64,000 bases of DNA, from the NCBI RefSeq assembly GCF_002906155.1, contig NZ_MUJK01000012.1, forward strand, positions 108,960 through 172,959, written 5' to 3'. A program made the translations under genes and the position numbers. The DNA comes from Pseudomonas laurylsulfativorans (GTDB lineage Bacteria; Pseudomonadota; Gammaproteobacteria; Pseudomonadales; Pseudomonadaceae). The notes beneath the pieces were generated by a model. The model searched no databases, was not told the DNA's origin, and saw only the letters and a program-made list of their open reading frames with translations. How positions within the stretch are numbered: position 1 is the first letter of the stretch; every line of letters starts with the position of its first letter. Positions 1-8,669 of this stretch are shown here, piece by piece.

Positions 1-1782
1 ACAGGCCAGGCCCACGGAGCCGGTGACGCTGATCAGCTGGTTGTCGACGAACATCGGTTTGTCGAGGGTCGCCAGCAACTGGTTGGCCACTTGCTGGCCC
101 ACCGTGAGGTCGCTGTTGTCCAGCAACACGGCGAATTCGTTACTGGCGAATCGTGCCAGGCTGCCGCTCGGGATCAAACTGTTGCGCAGGCGCCGGGCCA
201 GGCTGATCAGCAGCTTGTCGCCGGTCTGATGGCCAAGGCTGTCGTTGATGCGCTTGAAGTTGTCGATGTCCACCAGCAACAGGCTGATCGGCGCGTCGCT
301 GTCCCGGGCGAAGCGCTCATCGAGGTTGCGGATGAACGCCGGGCGATTGCCGAGATTGGTCAGGTTGTCGGTGTAGGCCAGTCGCTCGATACGCTGCTGA
401 GCGAGCTTGGTCTGGGTGATGTCTTCGTAGATGCCGATGTAGTGGGTCAGCTCGCGGTTGTCGCCGTAAACCTTGGAGATCGACAACTGGCCCCAGTAGG
501 GTTCGAGGTTTTTCCGGCGGCTCTTGAATTCGCCCTGCCAACTGTTGCTCTTGGCCAGCGCCGAAGGCGCGTCGAACAGCAGCTCGCTGAGGTTCTCCAG
601 GGCCGGCAGTTCCGACAGGCGCTGGCCGTGCACTTCTTCGGTGGAGTACTGGGTGATTGCGGTGAAGCTCGGGTTGACGTATTCCACCACGCCGTCGCAA
701 TTGACCAGCAGAAAGGCGTTGGCACTTTGTTCGACGGCTCGCTGAAACAGGTGCAGGGCGCTGGTGGCGGTTCGCCGGTTGTGGTTGCTGATGACCTGGG
801 CAAACTGGTCCGCCAGTTCTCCGGCGAAGGCGATTTCATCCGACTGCCAGGCGCGGGTCGCACCGGTCTGCTCCAGGCACAAAACGCCGACCACCTGGCC
901 ATCGACGCGGATACTGGCGTCGAGCATTGCGTTGACGTCACGCGGGCGCAAGCTTTCGGCCATCTCCCGGGTGCGCGGGTCGCGCATGGCGTTATGGGCG
1001 TCGATGGCGCGGCCGGTGTGCAAGGCGTCGAGGTAATCAGGGAAAACACTGACGTCGATTGGCTGCGGCAGCAGGTATTCCTGAATCGTGCGGTGATAGG
1101 CCGAGATCGGCACCAGCCTCGAACCTTCGAGGTGCCATAGGCTGGCGCAGTCGATTTCGTAAATGTCGCAGGCGCTACGGGTGATCAGCTCGGCGGCTTC
1201 CTGCAAGGAGTTGTTGCTGCTGTAGCGTTGACGGGTGAGCAGCAGGATCAGGTCCTGTTGGGCGCGCGCCCGGTCCAGATGCAGCAGTTGTTCCTGTTGT
1301 GCACGCTGATTGAGTTCCAGGGCGATTTGCAGGCGCGAGTTCTGGGTTTCCAGATCCAGGGCCGGTTGCAGCGGGTCACCCTCGAACAGGCCGTCAATGA
1401 CCAGCAGGTAGCCGCGCAACAGGTGACGATTGTGTTGTTTGTAGGCTTCGCCCAGCTCCAGCAGGCTCAGGGGCCCCGAGGCGGTGTGCAGGGTGTAGCG
1501 GATCAGGTAATGCGTGCCTTCAGTCAGTTGCTGCTGGATCGCATCGTGCAGTCTATAGCGCGCTTCCGGTTCCATCAGACTGGCGTAGGGCGAGCCCACC
1601 AGCGCACACAGCTCCACGGCTGGCAGGCCGAACTGGCGTTCACAATTGGGGTCAAGAAACAGCAGCGCCCAGCTGGGTTCATTAAGCCGTTCGAAACGCA
1701 GCATGCCGAGCCGCGAGGGCACAGGCAACTGCGTCACTACCTCGGCCACCATACGGCTGGCGGCATCGGGCTGGCTTTTCAT
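1..1782 (-). CDS. dipA: DipA-like PAS/GAF/PAS/GGDEF(-EAL) c-di-GMP protein, 3' part outside window
   Basis: This gene begins at ATG 1782 behind GGAGGG and runs off the left edge after 594 codons. The visible protein has an N-terminal PAS-like region (about 15-110), a Gln-rich helical linker, a GAF region (about 165-320), a second PAS domain (about 325-435) and a GGDEF domain from about 445. The GGDEF signature reads ASNEF at residues 546-550 and no RxxD inhibitory site precedes it, so cyclase activity is unlikely. P. aeruginosa DipA (PA5017), a c-di-GMP phosphodiesterase involved in biofilm dispersion, has this architecture and also sits by aceF. The EAL domain that would carry the activity should lie beyond base 1 and is not seen here. 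Naming rests on architecture plus synteny. Confidence 0.8.
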   Translation of the reverse strand, partial: MKSQPDAASRMVAEVVTQLPVPSRLGMLRFERLNEPSWALLFLDPNCERQFGLPAVELCALVGSPYASLMEPEARYRLHDAIQQQLTEGTHYLIRYTLHTASGPLSLLELGEAYKQHNRHLLRGYLLVIDGLFEGDPLQPALDLETQNSRLQIALELNQRAQQEQLLHLDRARAQQDLILLLTRQRYSSNNSLQEAAELITRSACDIYEIDCASLWHLEGSRLVPISAYHRTIQEYLLPQPIDVSVFPDYLDALHTGRAIDAHNAMRDPRTREMAESLRPRDVNAMLDASIRVDGQVVGVLCLEQTGATRAWQSDEIAFAGELADQFAQVISNHNRRTATSALHLFQRAVEQSANAFLLVNCDGVVEYVNPSFTAITQYSTEEVHGQRLSELPALENLSELLFDAPSALAKSNSWQGEFKSRRKNLEPYWGQLSISKVYGDNRELTHYIGIYEDITQTKLAQQRIERLAYTDNLTNLGNRPAFIRNLDERFARDSDAPISLLLVDIDNFKRINDSLGHQTGDKLLISLARRLRNSLIPSGSLARFASNEFAVLLDNSDLTVGQQVANQLLATLDKPMFVDNQLISVTGSVGLAC

Positions 1783-1967
1783 GGAGGGAAACTCGCTTCG
1801 AATATGCTGAACGCGCTGGGCTCACGCCCTCTTTACTGTTGCCTGCGGCAAGGTTGCATCATTGCGACACCGACTGACAAGAGAGATGAAGGCCAAGTGC
1901 TATAAGAATATGTCGGCAGGCGCGAAGATTTCTGCAGTTTCTGGCAAAAAGTATTGCTATTGATCAG

Positions 1968-2008
1968 ATCACAGCCTTCGGTGCCGTTTCGAAGGCTGTG
2001 ATTTTTTT
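1968..2008 (+). terminator. 13-bp hairpin with T-run facing the plus strand
   Basis: A perfect 13-bp inverted repeat (1968-1980 with 1990-2002) encloses a 9-nt loop and is followed by T at 2002-2008 on the plus strand. Both flanking genes are on the minus strand, where the hairpin is preceded by an A-tract and followed by no clear U-tract. It may still help end the phosphatase transcript, or it may protect dipA from antisense transcription. Confidence 0.6.
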
Positions 2009-2013
2009 ACCCA

Positions 2014-3420
2014 TCAATGCAATTTAATGCCTGTCGATTGCAGCAACTTGCCATCCCGATCGTGGTAATTGACCTGAATGCGATCTGCATCGATGACCAG
2101 GTGCGCGAAGTTATCCTGACTGATGACTTTACCGGTCAATGCTTGCCGATATTCGCCCGCGGTGTTCCGTGCCAACGGCCGGTCGAGGATAAAGCTCGAT
2201 TGACTGGCATAGGGCATCAGTTTGGTGTTGCACAATGGCGACGACACGATGGTGTGCACCTCGAAGTCGGGGTCTTCGCTGTGGGTCAGTCGGCTGGTCA
2301 GGGAGCAGTGGACGTCGCCGGAAACGAAAATGACATTTTTCAGCCGGTGCGAACGAATAGTCTCCAGCAGTCGCAGCCGCTGGCCTGGAAAACCGGCCCA
2401 GGCATCATCCCCGTTGTGTTTGGCGTCAGGAAAGAACATCACGCTGGTGACCACCAACTTGACCCGGGCGGGGCTGTGGATCAGCCATTGGCACAAGGCA
2501 TGTTCCTGTTCAGCATCAAGGATGCGTCGATCATCGGCGGACAGATTGCGCCGGGTGCGGCTATCGGTGACGAACCATTCGATATCGCCATCGGTGAACT
2601 GATACCAATAGTGCTTCGGGTGCCGGCTGATCCGGCCATCGTCAAGTAATTCAAAGACCGGGCTGTGGCTGGCTTGATATAGCTCATAAGCACTGATGGC
2701 GTTTTTATACAGAGCATCATCGCCTGATTTTTTCTTGTCTGGCCAGTTATCTTCAATTTCATGATCGTCGAGGATCATGTAAGTCGATACGTTAGCCATT
2801 AACCTGGAAATATGCGGCTGGGAAAAGGCCGCGCGGTATTTTGCGAGAATCTCCTGATACTCGCGGTCAGGCGCGAAAAAATTCAAATCGTCGACATAGA
2901 TCTGATCACCCGTCATCAACATCGCACTGACCGGTGGGTCGGCTTGCTGTGCCAATTGAGCCATCGAGGCAAATATCCGGTCGCCCAGTTGTGGCGCCGA
3001 CGGGATGCCGGCGGTCATCCGCAGGTAACGACATGAGCCGACGAAATAAGCTCGTGGCGTACCGGCCGCACCGGAGCGGGTGCGCAAGCGATAGAGTTCT
3101 TGCGGCCATTGCAGCGGCAGTGCTTGCAGCGAACCTGCGGAGTGTTCGGCACTCTTGGTGCTGAACCAGCCGGCCTGGTATTCGTACTCGGTATCGGCCG
3201 CTAGGTTATCAAGAACTATGACATCGGACATGTCTTGAAGACTTGTCAGACTTGCAAAGATAGTTTTGGTCCATTGTTCGTTCCCGGAATTTCGATAACG
3301 AATACCGGCAAATACAGGCGCATTCTTTTGAACTTCACCGCGCATAAAAATACGCGCGTGATTAGTTGTTGTGTGGCCAATAATCGGGCCGACAGTTGGT
3401 TTGAGCATGTTTGAGTCCAT
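2014..3420 (-). CDS. PhoD-family (alkaline phosphatase D) metallophosphatase
   Basis: The protein is about 468 aa from ATG 3420. An in-frame ATG at 3408 and a TTG at 3474 are alternatives, and none has a strong ribosome site. The N-terminal 100 residues resemble the beta-sandwich PhoD_N domain. The catalytic part shows PhoD-type metal motifs: GDQIYVDD, MILDDHEIEDNW, VTDSRTRRN and FVSGDVHCS. Members are Ca/Fe-dependent phosphomonoesterases or phosphodiesterases. I see no twin-arginine signal, unlike exported PhoD, so cytoplasmic location or another route is possible. It sits alone between dipA and aceF, which are adjacent in P. aeruginosa. Its upstream region is more AT-rich than its neighbours, which hints at later insertion. 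The substrate is unknown. Confidence 0.8.
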   Translation of the reverse strand: MDSNMLKPTVGPIIGHTTTNHARIFMRGEVQKNAPVFAGIRYRNSGNEQWTKTIFASLTSLQDMSDVIVLDNLAADTEYEYQAGWFSTKSAEHSAGSLQALPLQWPQELYRLRTRSGAAGTPRAYFVGSCRYLRMTAGIPSAPQLGDRIFASMAQLAQQADPPVSAMLMTGDQIYVDDLNFFAPDREYQEILAKYRAAFSQPHISRLMANVSTYMILDDHEIEDNWPDKKKSGDDALYKNAISAYELYQASHSPVFELLDDGRISRHPKHYWYQFTDGDIEWFVTDSRTRRNLSADDRRILDAEQEHALCQWLIHSPARVKLVVTSVMFFPDAKHNGDDAWAGFPGQRLRLLETIRSHRLKNVIFVSGDVHCSLTSRLTHSEDPDFEVHTIVSSPLCNTKLMPYASQSSFILDRPLARNTAGEYRQALTGKVISQDNFAHLVIDADRIQVNYHDRDGKLLQSTGIKLH

Positions 3421-3580
3421 TCGTTGCAAGTTAGTCAGGTAGTTGGTTGTTTTGGATGTAATAGGGGCATACAACCAAGACTAATTATTTGGCCTGAATA
3501 AATACCTGGCAGAAATGGATTCGGATTGTGGGCGATATCAGCCACAAATGTAGGAAGGCGTTTTAAACATGAATTTCAGG

Positions 3581-3610
3581 CAAAAAAAGCCCCGCCAAAT
3601 TGACGGGGTT
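3581..3610 (-). terminator. Rho-independent terminator of aceEF
   Basis: Read on the minus strand, CCCCGTC (3602-3608) pairs with GGCGGGG (3590-3596 region), followed by a run of seven T (3582-3588). A second GC-rich hairpin lies at 3650-3671, directly after the aceF stop, but lacks a T-run. Together they close the aceEF transcript. Confidence 0.85.
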
Positions 3611-3679
3611 GAGGTACGAGCGTGGCGCTCGGAAACGTGGAACGCAACAGGCCCTCCGGTGAAGGAGGGCCGGTCGGTG

Positions 3680-5629
3680 TTACAGGAGCATGGTGCGGAT
3701 GTCGCCCAACAGGTCGCTCAGACGCTTGGTGAAGCGTGCGGCAGCGGCGCCGTTGATCACACGGTGATCGTAGGACAGCGACAGTGGCAGCATCAGTTTC
3801 GGCTGGAAGGCTTTGCCGTCCCAGACTGGCTGGATGGTTGCCTTGGAAACACCGAGGATCGCCACTTCCGGCGCGTTGACGATCGGCGTGAAGCCGGTGC
3901 CGCCAATGTGGCCGAGGCTGGAAATGGTGAAGCAGGCGCCTTGCATCTCGTCCGACGAGAGCTTCTTGGTCCGGGCTTTTTCAGCCAGGGAAGCGGCCTC
4001 GGCGGCCAATTGCAGCAGGCTCTTCTGGTCGACGTTCTTGATGACCGGTACCAGCAGGCCATCCGGGGTGTCGACGGCGAAGCCAATGTTCACGTATTTC
4101 TTGCGGATGATCGCTTTGCCGCTTGGTGCCAGCGAGCTGTTGAAGTCCGGCAGTTCCTTGAGCAGGTGCGCGCAGGTCTTGAGCAGCAACGGCAGGATGG
4201 TCAGCTTGACGCCGGCCTTCTCTGCAACGGCTTTCTGGGCAACACGGAACGCTTCGAGCTCGGTGATATCCGCCGAGTCGAATTGCGTCACGTGCGGCAC
4301 GTTCAGCCAGCTGCGGTGCAGGTTGGCAGCGCCGACCTGCATCAGACGGGTCATCGGCACTTCTTCGATTTCACCGAAGCGGCTGAAGTCCACGACCGGA
4401 ATCGGCGGAATGCCCGCGCCACCGGTGGCGCCAGCAGCAGCGGCCGGTGCTTCCTTGGCCTTCTGCATCATGGCTTTGACGTAAACCTGCACGTCTTCTT
4501 TCAAGATGCGACCGTGCGGACCACTGGCGCCAACGGCGCTCAGCTCGACACCGAATTCGCGGGCCAGTTGACGCACGGCAGGACCGGCGTGAACTTTCGC
4601 GCCTGGCTTGGCAGGTGCGGCGGCTGGAGCGGCAACAGGTGCAGCGGCAGCAGGAGCAGCAGCGGCTGGAGCAGATGCGCTCGGAGCAGCAGCAGGCGCC
4701 GGAGCAGCAGCCGGGGCAGCGCCTTTGACTTTCAGCTTGAGGATCAGGTCGCCGGTGCCGACTTCGTCATCGAGCTTGATGGAAACGCTTTCCACCACGC
4801 CAGCGGCTGGCGACGGGATTTCCATGCTCGCCTTGTCGGATTCCAGGGTGATCAGCGACTGGTCGGCGGCAACGGTGTCGCCGGCCTTGACCAGGACTTC
4901 GATGATCTTGGCCTTGCCCGCCGAACCGATGTCCGGAACGTGGATGTCCTGAACGCTGTCGGCCACTGGAGCAGCCGGTGCGGCAGCGGCAGGCGCTGGA
5001 GCCGCGGCGGCAGGTGCGGCCGCCTGAGCTGGAGCGGCAGCAGCCGGTGCAGCAGCGCCCGCCACTTCCAGGTCCAGGATCAGGTCACCCGTGCCGACTT
5101 CGTCGTTGAGCTTGACGCTGATGGCCTTGACCACGCCAGCGGCAGGCGACGGGATTTCCATGCTCGCCTTGTCGGATTCCAGGGTGATCAGCGACTGATC
5201 AGCTGCGACGGTGTCGCCGACCTTGACCTGGATCTCGATGATCTGGGCCTTGCCCGACGAACCGATGTCCGGCACGTGCACTTGCTGAACGCTGGCGGCA
5301 GCCGGCGCAGCAGGAGCGGCGGCGGCAGGGGCAGCAGCCGGTTTGGCTTCAGCCTTGGCCGCCGGTGCGGCTGCCGCAGGGGCCGCTTGCGCGGCACCTT
5401 CGACTTCCAGCTCCAGCAGTTCGTCGCCTTCTTTCAGGCGATCGCCCAGCTTAACTTTCAGGCTCTTGATGATACCGGCCTTCGGCGCGGGCACTTCCAT
5501 GCTCGCCTTGTCCGATTCCAGCGTCAGGATGCTCTGGTCGGCTTCGATACGGTCGCCGACCTTCACAAACAGTTCAATTACTTCACCTTCACCGCTGCCG
5601 ATGTCAGGTACGCGAATGAGTTCGCTCAC
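3680..5629 (-). CDS. aceF: Dihydrolipoamide acetyltransferase, E2 of pyruvate dehydrogenase
   Basis: The 649-aa E2 core of the pyruvate dehydrogenase complex transfers the acetyl group from lipoamide to CoA. Three lipoyl domains carry the ESDKAS modification motif, with lysines at 41, 154 and 266. They are joined by long Ala/Pro linkers. A peripheral-subunit-binding domain follows (about 346-385), then the acetyltransferase domain ending in SYDHRVINGAA (His622). Asn at the position of the usual Asp is also, as I recall, found in the Azotobacter vinelandii enzyme, so it is not a defect. It starts 11 bp after aceE with an AGGAGAG ribosome site and is clearly co-transcribed with it. P. aeruginosa AceF has two lipoyl domains as I recall; three is the E. 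coli number. Confidence 0.97.
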   Translation of the reverse strand: MSELIRVPDIGSGEGEVIELFVKVGDRIEADQSILTLESDKASMEVPAPKAGIIKSLKVKLGDRLKEGDELLELEVEGAAQAAPAAAAPAAKAEAKPAAAPAAAAPAAPAAASVQQVHVPDIGSSGKAQIIEIQVKVGDTVAADQSLITLESDKASMEIPSPAAGVVKAISVKLNDEVGTGDLILDLEVAGAAAPAAAAPAQAAAPAAAAPAPAAAAPAAPVADSVQDIHVPDIGSAGKAKIIEVLVKAGDTVAADQSLITLESDKASMEIPSPAAGVVESVSIKLDDEVGTGDLILKLKVKGAAPAAAPAPAAAPSASAPAAAAPAAAAPVAAPAAAPAKPGAKVHAGPAVRQLAREFGVELSAVGASGPHGRILKEDVQVYVKAMMQKAKEAPAAAAGATGGAGIPPIPVVDFSRFGEIEEVPMTRLMQVGAANLHRSWLNVPHVTQFDSADITELEAFRVAQKAVAEKAGVKLTILPLLLKTCAHLLKELPDFNSSLAPSGKAIIRKKYVNIGFAVDTPDGLLVPVIKNVDQKSLLQLAAEAASLAEKARTKKLSSDEMQGACFTISSLGHIGGTGFTPIVNAPEVAILGVSKATIQPVWDGKAFQPKLMLPLSLSYDHRVINGAAAARFTKRLSDLLGDIRTMLL

Positions 5630-5640
5630 AGAATCTCTCC

Positions 5641-8286
5641 TCAGCAGTCCAGTGGGTTGCGTTTTTCCGGGTTGATACCGAACTTGACGATGGCCTCGGC
5701 CACCACTTTAGGTTCGATGTCACCACGGTCAGCCAGTGCTTCCAGGGCTGCCAACACCACGAAATGACGGTCAACTTCGAAGAAATGACGCAGTTTCTTG
5801 CGGCTGTCGCTGCGACCGAAGCCGTCGGTGCCCAGGACTTTGAATTCCTTGGACGGTACCCACTGACGGATCTGTTCGGCGAACAGCTTCATGTAGTCGG
5901 TAGACGCGATGACCGGACCTTTACGGCCGTTCAGGCACTCTTCCACATAGCTCAGCTTAGGCTTCTGGCCCGGGTGCAGGCGGTTGGTGCGTTCAACGGC
6001 CAGGCCGTCGCGACGCAGTTCGTTGAAGCTGGTAACGCTCCACACGTCGGCGCCGACGTTGAACTCTTCACGCAGGATCTTCGCTGCTTCACGGACTTCA
6101 CGCAGGATGGTGCCGGAGCCCATCAGCTGAACGTGGTGCGCCGCTTCGCGGTTGTCTTCTTCGAGCAGGTACATGCCTTTCTTGATGCCTTCTTCGGCAC
6201 CGGCCGGCATGGCTGGCTGCTGGTACGACTCGTTCATCACGGTGATGTAGTAGAAGACGTCCTGTTGCTCTTCGGTCATCTTCTTCATGCCGTCCTGAAT
6301 GATCACCGCCAGCTCGTAGCCGTAGGTCGGATCGTAGGTGCGGCAGTTCGGGATGGTGGCAGCCAGCAGGTGGCTGTGACCGTCTTCGTGTTGCAGGCCT
6401 TCACCGTTCAGGGTGGTACGGCCGGCGGTGCCGCCGATCAGGAAGCCACGGGTGCGGCTGTCGCCAGCGGCCCAGGCCAGGTCGCCGATACGCTGGAAGC
6501 CGAACATCGAGTAGAAGATGTAGAACGGCAGCATCGGCTGGTTGTGGCTGGAGTACGAAGTACCGGCAGCGATGAAGGAGCTCATGGCGCCTGCTTCGTT
6601 AATGCCTTCTTCGAGGATCTGGCCCTTCTGGTCTTCCTTGTAGAACATCACCTGGTCTTTATCGACTGGCTCGTAGAGCTGGCCGACGGAGGAGTAGATG
6701 CCCAACTGACGGAACATGCCTTCCATACCGAAGGTACGGGCTTCGTCCGGGATGATCGGTACGATGCGCGGGCCGATTTCCTTGTCCTTGACCAGTTGCG
6801 CGAGGATCCGCACGAAGGCCATGGTGGTGGAGATTTCACGGTCGCCCGAGCCGTCCAGGATCGCCTTGAGGGTGTCCAGTGGCGGGGTCGGAATGTTGAA
6901 GCTTTGCGCGCGGCGCTGTGGTACGAAACCGCCCAGTGCGGTACGGCGCTCGCTCAGGTAACGGGCTTCGGCGCTGCCTTCTTCCGGTTTGAAGAACGGC
7001 AGGTTTTCGAGTTCGTCGTCTTTGACCGGGATGTCGAAACGATCGCGGAACAACTTCAGGCTTTCGACATCGACCTTCTTGGTGTTGTGCGCGGTGTTTT
7101 TCGCTTCGCCGGCACCGGTGCCATAACCCTTGATGGTCTTGGCCAGGATAACGGTCGGTTGTTCTTTGTGGTTGACCGCTTCGTGGTACGCCGCGTAGAC
7201 CTTGTACGGGTCGTGGCCGCCACGGTTGAGTTTCCAGATCTCGTCGTCGGACAGGTCTTCAACCATCGCCTTGAGTTCTGGCGTGTTGAAGAAGTGTTCA
7301 CGCACGAACGCGCCGTCTTTGGCTTTGTAGTTCTGGTACTCGCCGTCGATGACTTCGTCCATGCGGCGTTGCAGGATGCCGTCGACGTCCTTGGCCAGCA
7401 GTGGGTCCCAGAAACGGCCCCAGATGACTTTGGTCACGTTCCACTGGGCACCGCGGAACACGCCTTCGAGTTCCTGGATGATCTTGCCATTGCCGCGAAC
7501 CGGGCCGTCGAGGCGCTGCAGGTTGCAGTTGATGACGAAGATCAGGTTGTCCAGCTTCTCGCGGCCGGCCAGGGAGATCGCGCCCAGGGATTCCGGCTCG
7601 TCGCACTCGCCGTCGCCCAGGAAGCACCAGACTTTCTGTTTGCCTGGCTGGATGAAGCCACGGTGTTCCAGGTACTTCATGAAGCGTGCCTGGTAGATCG
7701 CCTGGATCGGGCCCAGACCCATCGATACGGTCGGGAACTGCCAGAAGTCAGGCATCAGCCAAGGGTGCGGGTAGGACGACAGGCCCTGACCGTCGACTTC
7801 CTGGCGGAAGTTGTTCATCTGGTCTTCGGTGATGCGGCCTTCCATGAACGCGCGGGCGTAAACGCCTGGCGAGGTGTGGCCCTGGAAGTAGATCAGGTCG
7901 CCGCCGTGTTCGTCGGTCGGGGCCTGGAAGAAGTAGTTGAAGCCGATGTCATACAGGGTCGCACTGGAAGCGAAGCTGGAGATGTGACCGCCGAGGTCAG
8001 AATCTTTCAGGTTCGTACGCATTACCATGGCCATCGCGTTCCAGCGTACCAACGAGCGAATGCGGCGTTCCATGAACAGGTCGCCAGGCATGCGTGCTTC
8101 GTGGGTAACGGGGATCGTGTTGCGGTAAGGCGTGGTGATGGCGTAAGGCAACTGCGAACCGCTGCGGGTCGCGAGTTCACCCATACGGGTCATCAGATAG
8201 TGAGCACGGTCTTCGCCTTCTTTGTCGAGAACCGATTCCAGGGCGTCCAGCCATTCCTGGGTTTCGACGGGATCGAGGTCTTGCAT
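5641..8286 (-). CDS. aceE: Pyruvate dehydrogenase E1 component, homodimeric type
   Basis: The 881-aa thiamine-diphosphate enzyme decarboxylates pyruvate and reductively acetylates the E2 lipoyl groups. The ThDP motif starts with GDGECDE at residues 224-230 and ends with NCN at 253-255, the spacing of the family. Length matches the E. coli and Pseudomonas homodimeric E1 (about 880 aa). The start ATG at 8286 has GGAG upstream. It is first in the aceEF operon. The upstream region holds two identical palindromes that look like GntR/FadR-type operators. A long antisense reading frame across this gene is a codon-bias shadow. Confidence 0.98.
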   Translation of the reverse strand: MQDLDPVETQEWLDALESVLDKEGEDRAHYLMTRMGELATRSGSQLPYAITTPYRNTIPVTHEARMPGDLFMERRIRSLVRWNAMAMVMRTNLKDSDLGGHISSFASSATLYDIGFNYFFQAPTDEHGGDLIYFQGHTSPGVYARAFMEGRITEDQMNNFRQEVDGQGLSSYPHPWLMPDFWQFPTVSMGLGPIQAIYQARFMKYLEHRGFIQPGKQKVWCFLGDGECDEPESLGAISLAGREKLDNLIFVINCNLQRLDGPVRGNGKIIQELEGVFRGAQWNVTKVIWGRFWDPLLAKDVDGILQRRMDEVIDGEYQNYKAKDGAFVREHFFNTPELKAMVEDLSDDEIWKLNRGGHDPYKVYAAYHEAVNHKEQPTVILAKTIKGYGTGAGEAKNTAHNTKKVDVESLKLFRDRFDIPVKDDELENLPFFKPEEGSAEARYLSERRTALGGFVPQRRAQSFNIPTPPLDTLKAILDGSGDREISTTMAFVRILAQLVKDKEIGPRIVPIIPDEARTFGMEGMFRQLGIYSSVGQLYEPVDKDQVMFYKEDQKGQILEEGINEAGAMSSFIAAGTSYSSHNQPMLPFYIFYSMFGFQRIGDLAWAAGDSRTRGFLIGGTAGRTTLNGEGLQHEDGHSHLLAATIPNCRTYDPTYGYELAVIIQDGMKKMTEEQQDVFYYITVMNESYQQPAMPAGAEEGIKKGMYLLEEDNREAAHHVQLMGSGTILREVREAAKILREEFNVGADVWSVTSFNELRRDGLAVERTNRLHPGQKPKLSYVEECLNGRKGPVIASTDYMKLFAEQIRQWVPSKEFKVLGTDGFGRSDSRKKLRHFFEVDRHFVVLAALEALADRGDIEPKVVAEAIVKFGINPEKRNPLDC

Positions 8287-8397
8287 GGCTTGCTCCAGGG
8301 CGGAAAGGCTACCAGAATCGGTTGCCTGAGTTAGCGACTGGCCTTGTGGGCAGACGTTATGAATTCTTGGATTGCCGACAGGTTGTTCCGGCGGCGT

Positions 8398-8410
8398 GTA
8401 GTTTTACTAC
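8398..8410. promoter_or_regulatory. GntR/FadR-type operator candidate, site 1 (aceE-proximal)
   Basis: The palindrome GTAGTTTTACTAC lies 112 bp upstream of the aceE start. It fits the GT-n-GT-nnn-AC-n-AC shape of FadR-subfamily GntR operators, the subfamily that includes E. coli PdhR. The regulator itself is not in the window. Confidence 0.55.
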
Positions 8411-8449
8411 AAATCTTCCGGCATTTCAGCCCGTCTAATGTATATACGA

Positions 8450-8462
8450 GTAGTAAAACTAC
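8450..8462. promoter_or_regulatory. GntR/FadR-type operator candidate, site 2 (aceE-distal)
   Basis: This is the exact reverse complement of site 1 (GTAGTAAAACTAC), with identity extending one more base. The two centres are 52 bp apart, close to five helical turns, which would place two bound dimers on the same face of the DNA. A possible minus-strand -10 (TATACAT, 8438-8444) lies between them. Confidence 0.55.
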
Positions 8463-8669
8463 AGATGAGCGGCTTGTGGCCCCCGGCTGCGTTGTGAGAA
8501 TAATCGTTAAGGTTGGTCTTTTTCCAACTACAAAAGGTAAAAGCTTGATGCTGGCTGCCAAAATAAAAGAAATTTCAGCTATTTCTAACTTTTGTTCGAC
8601 ACTCCCTCAGGTAGTGGGTTTTCGAAAACCACTACATGCAGTCGTTTGTACGCCGATCAAGGATAGACC

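Larger units (their letters stand above)
8287..8669. other. Divergent aceE/glnE intergenic region
   Basis: This is 383 bp without a gene, clearly more AT-rich than its surroundings. It must hold the promoters of aceEF (minus) and glnE (plus). The distinctive content is the pair of palindromes at 8398-8410 and 8450-8462, described separately. Small frames here show no homology that I recognise. Confidence 0.8.

Noticed and set aside
3680..3800. Asn in DHRVINGA of AceF as a lost catalytic Asp
   Set aside because: The Azotobacter E2 has, as I recall, the same Asn, so it is a family variant.
3569..8334. Very long plus-strand frames (732 and 856 codons) over the aceF/aceE region
   Set aside because: They lie exactly antisense to aceF and aceE, have unlikely composition and no family resemblance; high-GC codon bias creates them.
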